64,000 bases of DNA from Hyparrhenia diplandra (GCA_015847255.1 JADLZK010007842.1:145570-209569); one strand, 5' to 3'. Shown: positions 1-11,686, counted from the first letter of the stretch. The notes: a model not told the origin generated them from the sequence alone. Numbers and translations are program-made.

Positions 1-1153
1 GGCCGCCTACCCCCTCAACCGTGGGATGCGCCACAAAAGATAGAAAACCCTTAGTCTAGACACCACGTCTACACTAGTGATTATTACCCGCATGTATACA
101 AGGCTTACCCGGCCCCTAGGGTCCCTCTAGCAGCACCATAAGAAGGAACGACTATCAATCCCGCAACCCAACATCAACCAAGTCTAACTCTAGGTAGAAC
201 TCATCATATCGGGTCTAGCTCTTGGTCTAAACATGTATGATAAATTAAGCACGATGTTCCATAAGACAAGATCATGATATAGAAACTATATACTAGTTCA
301 TCAATCAAGATTATGTCATAAGGACTTTGCTCTAATTCAAGAACATGACTATATTGATAAGTAGAGAACAAGAACAAGATGAAGAACTCTAAATTGATCA
401 TACCGAATAGCTCCAAAATGTCTTACTCTCCTTTATTAATCCTTGCCAAACTCCTCCCTAAGTACAAACTAAGAAGAAGGAGAAAAAGAAGAAGAAGAAA
501 GAAGAAGAAGAAGAAAGGGGAGGAAGAAGAAGAAGAAGAAGAAGAAGAAGAAGAAGAGAGGCTACATTGTGTGGTGTGTGTTACAATGGTGGGAGATGGC
601 CTCCTTTTATAGGTAGAGGAGAGGGGGCTCATTGGAAAATGTCCCTCCCCATATGGAAGGAGCCAAAACCGACACAGGGAACACCTTCCTAGTTTGCTAA
701 ACCGACCAACCAACGTCAAGAACGCCCGGTTTTGGAAGGTAACAAACCGCCTCGCCAAACACTGGGCCCGAACCGCCTCGGGATGGGTGCGGCGCACCAG
801 TGGTGCGCGCCACCTCGGTTGATTTATCTGGGCTTCGGTTCGTCGGGGCCTTGGCTTGGCATTGGCGTGTTTGGGCTTGAAAAGTTGTGTGGCGATGTTT
901 GCTCGGCCGAGTTCTGCGTGTTTGGTCCATTTCTCCCTTAGGCTTGGTGTTCTCCAGGAATGCGCTTTCCAGGGAGGCACCTTTTGGTGTATTTTTCACT
1001 TGTTTCTTATATAATTCTGCACAATAATAATTTAGACACTACAAGTGGAAATATGTCAATAATAAATGTATATGTGTGTAGTAAGGTATAGTTTCGCCCC
1101 CTTATTGGTAGAATGTTGACGTTACAAATGTGTCGTTAGTGACCGTCAACAGT
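1..1153 (+). mobile_element. 3' part of an LTR (probably Gypsy-type), left end outside window
   Basis: No conserved coding frame is visible. The segment ends at 1153 in CGTCAACA, and TGTTGACG lies at 1113-1120, so the last 40 bp carry an inverted repeat of the kind seen at grass LTR ends. Immediately after it, at 1153/1154, sequence identical to the interior of the copia LTR at 9304 onward resumes. The simplest reading is that this is the 3' LTR of a second retrotransposon inserted into the copia 5' LTR. A TATA-like stretch (cttttatagg) lies near 604-613. The superfamily is inferred from the end sequence; the internal region and left LTR lie off-window. It could instead be a non-LTR junction or an unrelated deletion breakpoint. 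Confidence 0.5.
472..560 (+). repeat. (GAA)n-type purine microsatellite
   Basis: An imperfect AGA/GAA/GAG triplet tract of about 90 bp, purine-only on the plus strand. It generates false poly-Lys/Glu and poly-Ser/Phe reading frames on the two strands. It lies inside the LTR segment and has no sign of coding use. Confidence 0.9.
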
Positions 1154-1339
1154 GACATAGACTTTGTGTGGACTAGAGATCATAGAATTATTTAGTCTTG
1201 TCACTAGAAGGATTGTAAGACCACTAGAGCTAGTGCAAACCGCATTTCGCCGTGTTTTATACTAATCGGTTTGTTTAGTTGAGCTTGTAGAAAATTTTTA
1301 TAGGCTATTCACCCCCCTCTAGCCATCTAGGACCTTACA
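1153..1339 (+). mobile_element. Truncated 5' LTR of the copia element
   Basis: This 187-bp stretch is nearly identical to 9303-9488 and ends in the same gaccttaca. It is the last tenth of the LTR. The rest of the 5' LTR is displaced by the sequence to its left. Differences from the 3' LTR include a few substitutions and length changes in T and C runs, which indicate an old insertion. Confidence 0.88.
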
Positions 1340-1342
1340 AAG

Positions 1343-1353
1343 TGGTATCGAGC
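1343..1353 (+). promoter_or_regulatory. Primer binding site (initiator Met-tRNA type)
   Basis: TGGTATCGAGC begins 4 nt after the LTR end. It matches the usual plant copia primer site complementary to the 3' end of initiator tRNA-Met (TGGTATCAGAGC), with one base missing. The location directly after the 5' LTR supports the call. Confidence 0.8.
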
Positions 1354-1397
1354 CGTGGTCACCTTTTTTGAAGGCTTAACAACCTTGGTGTGATAGT

Positions 1398-3186
1398 ATG
1401 GCTAATGTCGTGTTCAACCATGTTGGGGAAAGCCTCCCTTTCTTTGATGGGGTCAAGAATTTTGACTATTGGAAGAGATGCATGAGAATGTACTTGGGAT
1501 CAATCAATGACCAAGTATGGGAGGTGACTGAAAATGATTATGTCATCCTTGATCCAACCAATCTCACTCCCACGCACAAGTCAAACAAGCAATGCAACAC
1601 CATGGCATTGAACACATTGTACAATGGCATGGATGTCAAAGTGTTTGAGGGCATCAAAGACCTTGAGAAGGCAAGTGAAGTGTGGGAGAAGCTTTTGTGA
1701 GACCTATGAGGGCACTAAGGTGGTGAAGAGTGCCAAGTTGTATGTTCTCAAGAGTGAATTTAAGAACTTCAAGATGAAGAAAGATGAGACCATTCCGGAG
1801 ACATTCTATAGGCTCCAAGTGATTGTCAATGATCTCAAATCATTGGGAGTGAAGACATTGGATAGAGACTTTGGGCATAAATTCTTAATGTGTTTGCCCA
1901 AGAGATTTACCATGTTGAGGAAGATACTCTTTAGAGGTGCATTAGACACAATGACACCTAGTGATTTGCTTGGTGAGGTGCTAACCGATGAGCAAGTTGA
2001 TGGCATGGAAGATGAAGTGGAGAAGGAAGATGACAAGAACAAGAAGGTTGTGGCATTCAAGGCCGCCACCACCTCATCCAAGGCCAAGGGCAAGTCCAAG
2101 GCTCAAGAAGAAGATGATGAGGAAGTCAACCTTGAGGAGATAGATCAAGAATTTGCTATGTTTGTGAAGAAATTTAGCAAAGTCTTGAAGAGCAAGAAAT
2201 TTGGGCAAGGCTCTAGAAGAAGAAATGATTCATCTAAGAGTAATGAAGAGCCAAGAAAGTGCTTTGAGTGTGATAGTCCATACCACATTCTTGCCGATTG
2301 CCCAATCAAGAAAGAGAAGAAAAAGATGAAGGCATACACGAGTGGCAAGACAAACAAGAAGAGCAAGACCATGACTTTCAAGAAGACAAATGATGGTGCT
2401 TTTGTTTGTTCTTGGGATAGTGATGGCTCATCCGATGAAGAGGAAGAGAAGCCCAAGGCAATGAGTGCAATTGGGCAACACAAGACATCATCCCTTTTCG
2501 GCTCATCACCTTCATGCTTCATGGCTAAGGCCACTAAGGTATCATTGCATGAGCATGAAGAACTAAATGATAATGAAGTAAAATATGATAGTGATGAAGA
2601 TGATGATGATGATGAACCCACTAGAGATGACCTTTTAGAGATGCTTAAGCAAACTCATATCATGCTTAAGACTAAAGACAAGGCATGTAAAGCTTTGCAA
2701 AAGAGTGTAAAAACTCTTGAGCAAAACTTTAGGGAGCTAGAGGCCACCCATGAGGGTCTAAAGGAAGACCATGGGGAATTGGAGCTAGCTCATATAAGGC
2801 TTCAAAAAGCCCATGCCTTGCTCTTAGAGAAGAATGATAGAGCTTGCTCAATCATCAAGAAGGATGTTGGTTCAACATGTGACATCATAGATGAAACCCT
2901 TGTGGTTGATGTTGAAGAACCATCCATTCCTTCCACATCCACATCAACCCACTCAAGCTCTACTAATAGTGATGGAGTAATTTTAGATTCATCACTAAAG
3001 ATTGAGAATGAGACTCTCAAAAAAGAGGTGGATGAGCTCACCCACTCCTTAAGAAAGGCTTATGGTGGGGATGCCCGCTTGCTAAAGTGCTTGGGTAGCC
3101 AAAGGTTTTCCCTTAACAAGAAAGGCTTAGGCTATGTCCCCAAGAAAGGCAAGAAGGCCTTTGCTACCCAAAGCCTAGCTTTGTGA
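1398..3186 (+). pseudogene. copia gag (Sirevirus-like), frameshifted
   Basis: Encodes the structural Gag of a Ty1/copia retrotransposon. The first frame starts at the ATG at 1398 and stops at 1700. The coding sense continues one frame over to 3186, which points to one extra T in the run at 1693-1696. A CCHC zinc knuckle (C-x2-C-x4-H-x4-C) is encoded at 2260-2301. Acidic Asp/Glu tracts and a long heptad-rich region (about 2620-3060) follow; the extended, coiled C-terminal Gag is typical of Sireviruses. Near 3165-3180 the frame shifts again into a second, degenerate knuckle at about 3200-3240 in which one Cys is replaced by Tyr. The copy is not translatable as a whole. Confidence 0.85.
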
Positions 3187-3416
3187 AGTGCAATGGGCTC
3201 TATTGCAATAGATACAAGCAAGTGGGGCATCAAGAGCTAAAATGTGCTAAAATCAACATGAACAAGAAATCAAGCAAAGTGTATTCCATATCTTTTGATT
3301 CTTGTTATTTGCTTACCAAGGGTGAGAAGGGTGTCAAGGCAAAGTTTGTTGGTACACCCATTGTTGGTTGTCCCAAAGAAGAAGGCAATTTGGGTACCAA
3401 AGGCTTTGGTTGCTAA

Positions 3417-5115
3417 CCTCCAAGGACCCAAAGGCAAATGGGTACCTAAATCTTATTGATTTCCTTGTAGGTAAATTACAAGATTGGGGGTAACCATTGG
3501 ATTCTTGATAGTGGGTGCACTCAACATATGACCGGTGATGCAAGAAAGTTCAACATTATTGATTCAACTCAAGAAAATGGCAAGCCCATTACATTTGGTG
3601 ATAGCAAGAGTGGCAAGATACAAGGCATCGGCAAGATAGCAATAACCAATGATTTGACTCTATCAAATGTGGCACTAGTGGACATATTGAAGTACAATTT
3701 GCTTTCGGTGGCACAAATTTATGATCTTGGTTACAAATGCATCTTTGGTGAAGATAGTGTTGAGATTGTGAATACAAAAGATTCAAGCTTGATCTTCAAG
3801 GGAATAAGATTTGATAACCTCTACCTTGTGGATTTTGGTGTTAGTGAGACTCAAATTAGTACATGCTTGATATCTCAATCTAGCATGGGTTGGCTATGGC
3901 ATAGAAGGCTTGGTCACGTCGGCATGAAGCAACTTAACAAGTTAGTGACACATGATCTAGTAAGAGGCTCGAAGGATGTTCACTTTGACAAGGACAAGCT
4001 ATGTAGTGCATGTCAAGCCAAAGCAAGTTGCCAACACTCATCCAAAGAAGAGCTTCATGAGTACTTGCAAGGCATTTGACTTGATCCATATTGACTTGTT
4101 TGGCCCAACCGCATACACAAGCATTGGTGGCAACAAGTATGGATTTGTGATTGTGGAGGACTATACAAGATTCACTTAGGTGTTCTTTCTCAATGACAAG
4201 AGTGGTGTGTATTCATTGTTCAAGACATTTCTCAAGAGGGTGCACAATGAGTTTGACATTATAGTGAAGAAAGTGAGAAGTGATAATGGTAGTGAGTTCA
4301 AGAACACAAGAGTTGATGAGCTATGTGATGATTATGGAATCATGCATCAACTTTCGGCCAAGTACACACCACAATCAAATGGCCTAGTTGAGAGGAAAAA
4401 TAGGACTCTCATTGAGATGGTAAGATCAATGCTTAGTGAGTACAATGTGAGTCAATCATTTTGGGCCGAAGCAATCAACACCGCATGTAACTACATCAAT
4501 AGATTATATTGCCATCCCATGATGAACAAGACACCTTATGAGCTATTGAATGGAAGAAAGCCAACCATTGCATACTTTAGAGTATTTGGATGCAAATGCT
4601 ACATATTGAAGAAGGGTGCAAGACTTGGCAAATTTGACAAGAGGTGTGATGAAGGGTTCCTACTTGGTTATTCCACCACAAGCAAGGCATATAGAGTGTG
4701 GAACAACTCAAGTGGTGTATTGGAAGAAGTCCATGATGTTGAATTTGATGAAACCAATGGGTCCCAAGATGAAGATTAGAACCTCAATGATGTTAGTGGA
4801 ACTCAATTGGTAAATGCCATGAGAGGCATGGACATTGGTGATATTAGGCCAACTCAAGTTGATGATGACAAAGATGAAGTGCAAATCACTCAAGCTAGTG
4901 GTGCTCAAGTTCAAGATCAACAACAAGCTAGTACATCATCTCAAGCAACAACAAATGATCAACCAAGCTCAAGCAATCAAGTACCAATACTCCAAAGCTC
5001 AAGTGTTGCTAGAGATCACCCAATTGATCAAATTGTTGGTGATATTACAAGTGGAGTGCAAACAAGAGGAAGGCTAGCGGCATTTTGTGAACACTTTGCA
5101 TTTGTGTCACAATAA
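3417..5115 (+). pseudogene. copia pol, protease and integrase part, broken
   Basis: The aspartic protease motif D-S-G is at 3507-3515. The GAG-pre-integrase zinc site has its His residues at 3900-3902 and 3915-3917, followed by a Cys pair near 4001-4014. The integrase core triad is present: Asp at 4093-4095, Asp at 4282-4284 and Glu at 4390-4392. Breaks are an unreadable stretch before 3492, a frameshift near 4060, a Trp-to-stop change at 4177-4179, and in-frame stops at 4777-4779 and 5113-5115. Domain order protease-integrase-RT is the copia order (Gypsy elements have RT before integrase). Between 4780 and 5115 is the usual low-complexity linker rich in Gln, Ser and Asp. It has no function now beyond repeat content. 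Confidence 0.87.
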
Positions 5116-6655
5116 GAGCCTGAAAAGGTTGATGATGCCTTGAAGGATGAAGAATGGGTCATTGCAATGCAAGAGGAGCTCAATAACTTTGATAGAAACA
5201 AGGTTTGGGAATTGGTAGAGAGACCAAAAGACTACAATGTCATTGGAACCAAATGAGTGTTCAAGAACAAGCAAGATGAAGATGACATTGTTGTGAGAAA
5301 CAAAGCAAGACTAGTTGCACAAGGCTACACTCAAGTAGAGGGTCTTGACTTTGGTAAGACTTATGCTCGGTTGCAAAATTAGAGGCAATTAGAATTCTAT
5401 TGGCCTATGCATGTGCACACAACATCAAGCTCTATCAAATGGATGTCAAGAGTGCTTTTCTCAATGGCTTCATCAATGAGCTAGTGTATGTTGAGCAACC
5501 ACCCGGTTTTGAAGATTACCATCATCCCAACCATGTGTACAAGTTGAACAAGGCATTGTATGGGTTGAAGCAAGCACCTAGAGCATGGTATGAGAGGTTG
5601 AGAGACTTCCTACTCAAGAAAGGCTTCAAGATGGGCAAAGTTGACACTACTCTTTTCACCAAGAAGATTGGGAAAGATTTGTTTGTCATGCAAATATATG
5701 TTGATGATATCATATTTGGATCAACAAATCAAGAGTATTGTGAAGAGTTTACCATGATGATGGCAAAAGAGTTTGAAATGTCTATGCTTGGAGAGCTCAC
5801 ATATTTCCTTGGTTTGCAAATCAAGCAAATGAAGAATGACACCTTCATTAGTCAAGGGAAATACATTAGAGACATGGTCAAGAGGTTTGGATTGCAAGAT
5901 GCAAAGGGCATCAATACGCCAATGGGTACCAATGGATCATTAGACAATGATGAAAGTGGCAATATGGTTGATCAAAGGTACTATAGGTCATTGATTGGAA
6001 GCTTACTCTATGTGACCGCTTCTAGGCCCGATGTGATGTTTAGCGTGGGCAAGTGTGCAAGATTTTAATCCTCACCTAGAGAGAGTCATCTCACCGCATC
6101 AAAAAAAGAATATTGAGGTACTTGAAGCACACACAAAATGTTAGGATATGGTATCCCAAGGGGTCAAACTTTGAGCTTATTGGATATTCGGACTCCGACT
6201 ATGGGGGATGCAAGGTCGATAGAAGAAGCACAAGTGGCACTTGTCAATTCCTTGGAAGATCTCTAGTATCATGGTCATCAAAGAAGCAAAACCGGTGTGA
6301 CACTCTCAACCGCCGAGGCCGAATACATTAGTGCTTGGTAGTTGTTTTGCACAATTGCTATGGATGAGATCAACTTTGAAGGATTATGGATTTGATTTCC
6401 ATCATGTGCCTCTGTATTGTGACAATGAAAGTGCTTGCAAGATGACTCAAAACCCGGTTCAACATACAAGAACCAAGCACATTGACATAAGGCATCACTT
6501 CATTAGAGATCATCAACAAAAAGGGTGATATTGCTATCCAACCTATTGGCACCGAAGATCAATTGGCCGACATCTTTACAAAGCCACTAGATGAGAAGAG
6601 GTTTTGTAAGCTAAGAAATGAGTTGAATATCCTTGACTTCTCCAACATGAGTTGA
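5116..6655 (+). pseudogene. copia pol, reverse transcriptase and RNase H part, broken
   Basis: Reverse transcriptase is recognised from the 5400-6068 frame, with the catalytic Y-V-D-D at 5697-5708 in the usual copia context. There is an in-frame stop near 5254 and a frame change just upstream of 5400. A stop replaces a Gln codon at 6066-6068. RNase H follows in three frames (6113-6331, about 6290-6528, then to the stop at 6653-6655), so at least three further indels are present. The final residues before 6655 match the usual copia pol end. The reading is degraded at about ten points over gag-pol, so this is an old, immobile copy. Confidence 0.87.
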
Positions 6656-7742
6656 ATGCACCCCACTATCATGACATACCCCTCCATCAAGCAAAGCAAA
6701 GGTATCATTGTTTGACATGGCATTCATAATATCTAAGGACATGTTTAGAACATATAGACATATAACTTGTGCCTTAGGAAGCATTCATGGAAAACAAAAG
6801 GATTTCAATGTATGTGTGCCATCACTATTGCTCTTTATGCTTGTTTGATCTAGTGATGACATATGATATGTTTATGGGCTTGCAATCTCAAGTGTTGAAT
6901 TTGGCTATCTTTTTCACACATATGCTTCAACATAGGCAAGATAACCCTTGTCATGAGGTGTGAAGAAGCTTGTCTTTGGTTCAAACCGAAATATATGTTT
7001 GACAAGTGATCCAAATTTGACCAAATTTGAGCACTATTCTCTCTTCCATAACACAACATGGTCATACCTTTTGTGGAAATTGTCGACAAAGGGGAGAGAT
7101 TAGTGCATGAAAGGTTTTGAAAAATTAAAAATTTCACATGTTTTTAAAAACCTCTCATGTGGTTCATGAGTTAACAAGTGGTTCACACAAGTAGGGGAGC
7201 AAGCTCATAAACAATTTGTTGCATTTGATTGTGCACTAACATATGACTTGCTCATTGCACATGTATTTAAATTCTATATACATGCTTGTGTGGTGTATGC
7301 TAGTTGAGTAAGATGCTTTACAAGTGGTTGATAACTAGCATGCATAGGAGCTAGCTAGATTTTCTATTTTCCACTCTTAATTCAAGTACCTTGCTTATAA
7401 TGTGATCTCACGTGGTACTTTGAGTTTTGATGAAAATCTAATTACCTTGATGCTTGTATGGTGAAAATGGCGCAACTCCGATTGGTATCACGCTTCAAAG
7501 GTCCATTTCTTTCACCCTAAGCATCATTTTGGTAACATAGCTCACCCTCAATTTCAATATTCATACATGTATGCAATGCTTCGTTCCAAACTCGTGGCAT
7601 ACATGTAGGGGGAGCTCATGCTACCAAAACCGAACTATGATGATTGTCCAATCCTATGATTGTAAGCAAAATGCTTGGACAACCGTTGTATGTTCAAAAA
7701 CTTTAATCATAAAACCTTTTATGCGGGTTGTCACCAATTACC
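6656..7742 (+). mobile_element. Non-coding 3' internal region of the copia element with repeated polypurine motifs
   Basis: About 1.1 kb with no supported reading frame separates pol from the 3' LTR. It contains purine motifs resembling the polypurine tract at 7088-7097 (aaaggggaga), 7191-7200 (gtaggggagc) and 7605-7615 (gtagggggagc). Several polypurine-like copies upstream of the real one are a known Sirevirus trait. Some Sireviruses carry an env-like gene here; none is visible. Confidence 0.65.
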
Positions 7743-7756
7743 AAAAAGGGGGAGAT
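7743..7756 (+). promoter_or_regulatory. Polypurine tract of the copia element
   Basis: aaaaagggggagat directly precedes the 3' LTR, the expected plus-strand priming site for reverse transcription. The LTR starts at the next base with TG. Confidence 0.85.
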
Positions 7757-9488
7757 TGAAGATCTCTTGTTTGGTTTTGGCTAATTAGTGACACCTAAGG
7801 ACTAATCTCTCAATGCTAAGTGTTTGACATGATTGGAGATTGGTCGGGCCGGAGTTGGTGCTTGTGATCATGGAGGATGGATCAAGGTGATCCAAAAGAT
7901 GATCAAGCATGCAACTCGGTGGAGGTTTGGAGATCAAAGGTCCCAAGGCAAAGGTATAACCATAGGGCTTTTGATTTCACACCCAAGACACTATAGAGAG
8001 TGTGGGTGATTATAGGATCGATAAGCCGTACTATAAAGAGGGGAAAACTTTCGTACATATCGATCCTCACGTGCCTTTAGGTTCAAGTCTCATATGCATG
8101 CATTCCAACCTAAAGTGCTAACTCCGTCCTTGTTAAAAATGGTTTCGAAAATGCTAACACATGGTGTCGAGGTGTTCTTCGGCGTGTCGGCAACAAGAAA
8201 CAAGTGACGGAAGTCGGTTTGGAGCAAAGGCGAAGGAAAGGCGACGAAATGACGAAGATTTCGCAGCTCTGGCGTGCCGGACGCGACCGACCGGAAGCCG
8301 GGTCGAAAGTGACCGGACGGTCCGGCCGATGCGTCGGCAAAGAGCATGTTTCGTGGCTCGGGCGTCGACGGGTGGCCGGACGCGACCGACCGGAAGCATC
8401 CGGTGCGGCCGGACGCATCGACGGATCGCGCCGGCCGACGCGACGGAGGGCGGGGGTCACGGTCGGTTCGCTTGTCGGTTGTGACGGACCCACCGACCGG
8501 ACTCAGCGGGTGAGTCCGTCGCGGCCCGGGGCCGCCGCAGAAAAGCGTGGTTTTCCACCCTTTCCACCACATTTCGTGGTGTGGCCTATATATACCCCCT
8601 TGGCTGCCTCTTGCTCTCTCTCTTGAACATTTGAATCATTCCTAACACTATTGAGCAAGCAAGCAAGCCTCCCTCCTCTCTCATTCTTGATTTGAGCTTC
8701 ATTCTTGAGAGAAGAGTTGATCCAAGTGCATTGCATTGAGTTCTTGTATCTAGAGGCACTTGGGGATCGTTGTGAGACGGTGGATTTCCCGTTTCTCTTG
8801 GAGGCACCGCTCCTAGCCGGCTTGGTGGTTTGGTGGAGGCGTTGGCAAGAGAAGGTGATTGTTCTTGGCCACCTCCGGTTGATTTGTGAGAGGATTACGC
8901 ACTCCTCGTCGGGAATACAAAGTGCAAGAAATACATTGCTCGTGCTTTTGGTACCACACTTGTTGAGTGGTGTGTTGAGGCTAGCAAGGGCACCGCCTAG
9001 CTCAAACACCATCCTTGTGTTATCCAAGACACTGTAGGAGACTAGCTTGTCGGTGTACAAGTGAACTCGGGTGAACAAATCGACTTGTTCATTGTCTTCG
9101 TGTGTGGATCATCACCATCGAAAGTGGTTGATTGTTCATCTACATCCCGGTGATTGGTTCATAGCCTCTTCAAGTCGGTATAACAAGTTTCTCTCACTTG
9201 TATTACTTTCCTAGTTTACCTTGTGTAGAGAGCTAGCACTTGCTTGTGTAGGTTGTTCTTGCTAGCATAAGGATCATATTAGGATTGCTCATTAGCTAGA
9301 GTAGTGACATAGACTTTGTGTGGACTAGAGATCATAGAATTATTTAGTCTTGTCACTAGAAGGCTTGCAAGACCACTATAGCTAGTGCAAACCGCATTTC
9401 GCCGTGTTTTATACTAATCGGTTTGTTTAGTTGAGCTTGTAGAAAATTTTATAGGCTATTCACCCCTCTAGCCATCTAGGACCTTACA
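7757..9488 (+). mobile_element. 3' LTR of the copia element (1,732 bp)
   Basis: Starts TGAAGATC after the polypurine tract and ends CCTTACA, giving the TG...CA ends of LTRs. Its last 186 bp match the 5' LTR remnant. A GC-rich block at about 8200-8540 holds a 20-bp motif (ggacgcgaccgaccggaagc) at 8279 and again at about 8378. A TATA box lies at 8587-8594. The large LTR, internal CpG-rich block and multiple polypurine motifs together fit a Sirevirus. All ORFs in this stretch (both strands) look like GC-bias artefacts. Confidence 0.88.
8587..8594 (+). promoter_or_regulatory. TATA box of the copia LTR
   Basis: tatatata just downstream of the GC-rich block, in the middle of the LTR, is where an LTR promoter is expected. 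Transcription would start about 30 bp further on, defining the U3/R boundary. Not tested; inferred from position and sequence. Confidence 0.6.
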
Positions 9489-9933
9489 CTATGAAAGTGT
9501 CATCACCTTGATAAAGTGGATAAAGCTATTAAAAGATTGTTCAATGCCTATTGTACTCAAATGGGAGATTCTTCTCATGTAGAGACCCATGGGGATGATG
9601 TGACACCTACAAATAAAGGTACGCTTTGGTTTGACGGGATTGCACACACAGTACCAAAAAAAACAAGTAAACAACGAGTATGATAAATATCTCGCATGAT
9701 GATTTGTTCCCATGCGATGAAAGAAGTTTGACATTTTAAATTGGTGGAAGATGCATGCCTCTAAGCATCCAACATTGGCTGTCATGACTCATGATATCCT
9801 CGGTTCTTACGGCTTCTACGGTTCCATCCGAGTCGACTTTTCAAAGATCGGTGGTCTTGTGATCAATGATGACAGGACTAGACTTGCATGCTCCACGGTG
9901 GAAGCTTTATTATGCTTTCAAGATTGGCTTTGA
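9489..9933 (+). pseudogene. hAT-family transposase, C-terminal dimerisation domain remnant
   Basis: From 9727 the frame encodes F-D-I-L-x-W-W-K, then a P-T-L and D-I-L segment, a degraded serine-rich stretch, and a D-D-R-T-R-L...S-T-V-E-A-L-L-C-x-x-D-W-L ending at the stop 9931-9933. This is the order of the hAT C-terminal dimerisation region. The middle part, where intact proteins have an S-E-x-A-F-S motif, is scrambled, so a short indel pair is likely. Upstream (9489-9726) is compatible with more transposase but is not readable in one frame. The copia LTR ends exactly at its left edge, so the copia element probably landed in a hAT element whose other half would lie left of the window. Confidence 0.72.
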
Positions 9934-11222
9934 ACAGCTTGATCTTCTTATTTGGATATCATATCGATTGACAGCTTATCTGGTACAATATGCTCTCTGT
10001 TGTTTCTTTATTTCTATTGATGCAACTACTAATTAGTACAATCTATAATACAACTTTTTTTTCTTTATATTAATCTATCTTTTTACTTTGTAGATAACAG
10101 TGTTGGCAACTGCTGCCTCAGCAAACAAGTGACATAAAACTTAGGAATGAAGTATAGCTTGCTTTGACCCTGTATGGTTCATAGGCTTTCTTGCAACAGT
10201 GTGATAATCGTTGATTCAGTAATGACAAGTGTAAACTCTTAAGTGCACTCATCATAGAGTTACATTTTTTGTGGTGACCCGATGCATTCTATTGCTAGAT
10301 GACTGCACTGGACATTGTGATAATATGCTTGTTCTTAGTTGTGGACTTGTTGTATTTATAGCTTGATTCCATTGCTGATATCAGTATTATCTGTTATAAA
10401 TAAAAAAACATTATGGGTCCTGCTAGGCTGACTGCTAGGCCTAGTGGGTGCTTGCAGGCCAACAGTTTGCAGGCAGCAGACACCTAAAAAGCCTACAAAG
10501 TACTATTGCGGCAAGCTGACAACTTGTAGACGTCTACAAAGCTTACCGCTTGCATTGATCCATTGCCAAGGCCCATGGCGGTCGAGCGTGGGGGATGCCC
10601 ACACTTAACTTCTTAGATGATGCTTGTTACCACATCCTCTCTCTTGTGTCATGATCGAACCCGTCTGGGCGGCCCCGATGCTAACACAGGATGGGCCCTG
10701 CATTCTTTCCCGCCTTTCTACCTGATATCTACTTTTATCCGTACACGTCGGTGAAAACATGAGGGATATTATTATGAGAAATATCGATGGTTGATTGGCA
10801 TAGACATGTAGTTGCTTTCCTGTGGTGGTGGTGGTGGTTTTGGTTTGGGAGAGGATTAGGAGGCTAAAGTTCATGAGCAAAGATTTGAAGGCCTCTAAGA
10901 CACTTGGAGCAAAGAAGAAGACAAAAACCTTCATGTTGAGAAGACCTTAGAGACAAATACCTACACGTCGAGAAGATAATTGAGAGACATAGGCCTCGAG
11001 ACAAAGACACGTGCATCGAGGTCCTAAAGATGAACTCATGAGCTGAAAGCAAAACCGATAAACCTTGGTACGAAGCAACATAAAGAACCAAAGGCCAAAT
11101 ACAAAAACATCCAGGAAGATCAAGGCACTTGGAGCTAAAAAGCCGTAGGAATTAGAACATGTATAGATTAGAGCCATGCATGTGCTCTTTTCTTCGTGCC
11201 CTTTTTCCCCTTAGGGTTTTGG
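9934..11222. other. Intergenic, nothing identified
   Basis: AT-rich sequence without a recognisable protein, terminal repeat or RNA gene. A short TGG repeat is at 10814-10835. The small minus-strand frames at 10605-11177 have no family resemblance. Confidence 0.6.
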
Positions 11223-11378
11223 GATGAAATTTTTAGAAAAAACATGCACATGTATGTTATGAAGAGTAGTCCTGGCAACCAAAATTCGAGTTGTATTCTG
11301 CCTCTTGTTGTATGAGAGTAGTTGCTATGTCTTGTAGTATCGACCACAACTAGTAGCTAAGGGGTTACTGTTGGGGGG
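11223..11378 (+). repeat. 155-bp direct repeat, copy A
   Basis: Matches 11687-11840 over its whole length with scattered substitutions and small indels. Starts gatgaaattttt and ends in ttact-Y-ttggggg. Lacks the TG...CA ends and primer site of LTRs, so it is probably a local duplication or the flanks of an insertion. Confidence 0.85.
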
Positions 11379-11686
11379 CCCATATTCATATGGGCCAACT
11401 CCCCCTTGAAGAGGCTCAATAGGGGCTAGAGTAGTGACTTGTTAATTTCTCCCACACCGAAGGATCACTTGTAAATTGCCATTTACCTATATAAATAACA
11501 GGTGCATGAGGGCAAAGGGAGACTTCTTTTCTAACTCTCATCAACAAACCCTAGTCGTGTATATTCACTTTCATCTCCAAAACCTATTCGGGAATTGCTT
11601 TCCCATAAGGACTAATTTGACATAGCATTCTACACCATAGTTGAAGTGGTGTTGGATGTATTGCACGACAAGCTCAACATCTTATG
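11379..11686. other. Spacer between the 155-bp direct repeats
   Basis: 308 bp containing a palindrome-like ggcccatattcatatgggcc near 11378-11397 and a TATA-like ctatataaataa near 11489-11500. No coding frame. It may be a small inserted element, but no paired terminal repeats were found. Confidence 0.4.

Noticed and set aside
423..980. 185-residue minus-strand frame with Ser and Phe runs
   Set aside because: Driven by the GAA microsatellite and LTR composition; no domain and no plausible gene context.
2145..2621. 158-residue minus-strand frame inside copia gag
   Set aside because: Antisense shadow of the Asp/Glu- and Lys-rich gag coding sequence.
8090..9078. Several overlapping frames of 100-190 residues in the 3' LTR
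   Set aside because: They arise from the CpG-rich block on both strands; the region is fully explained as an LTR.
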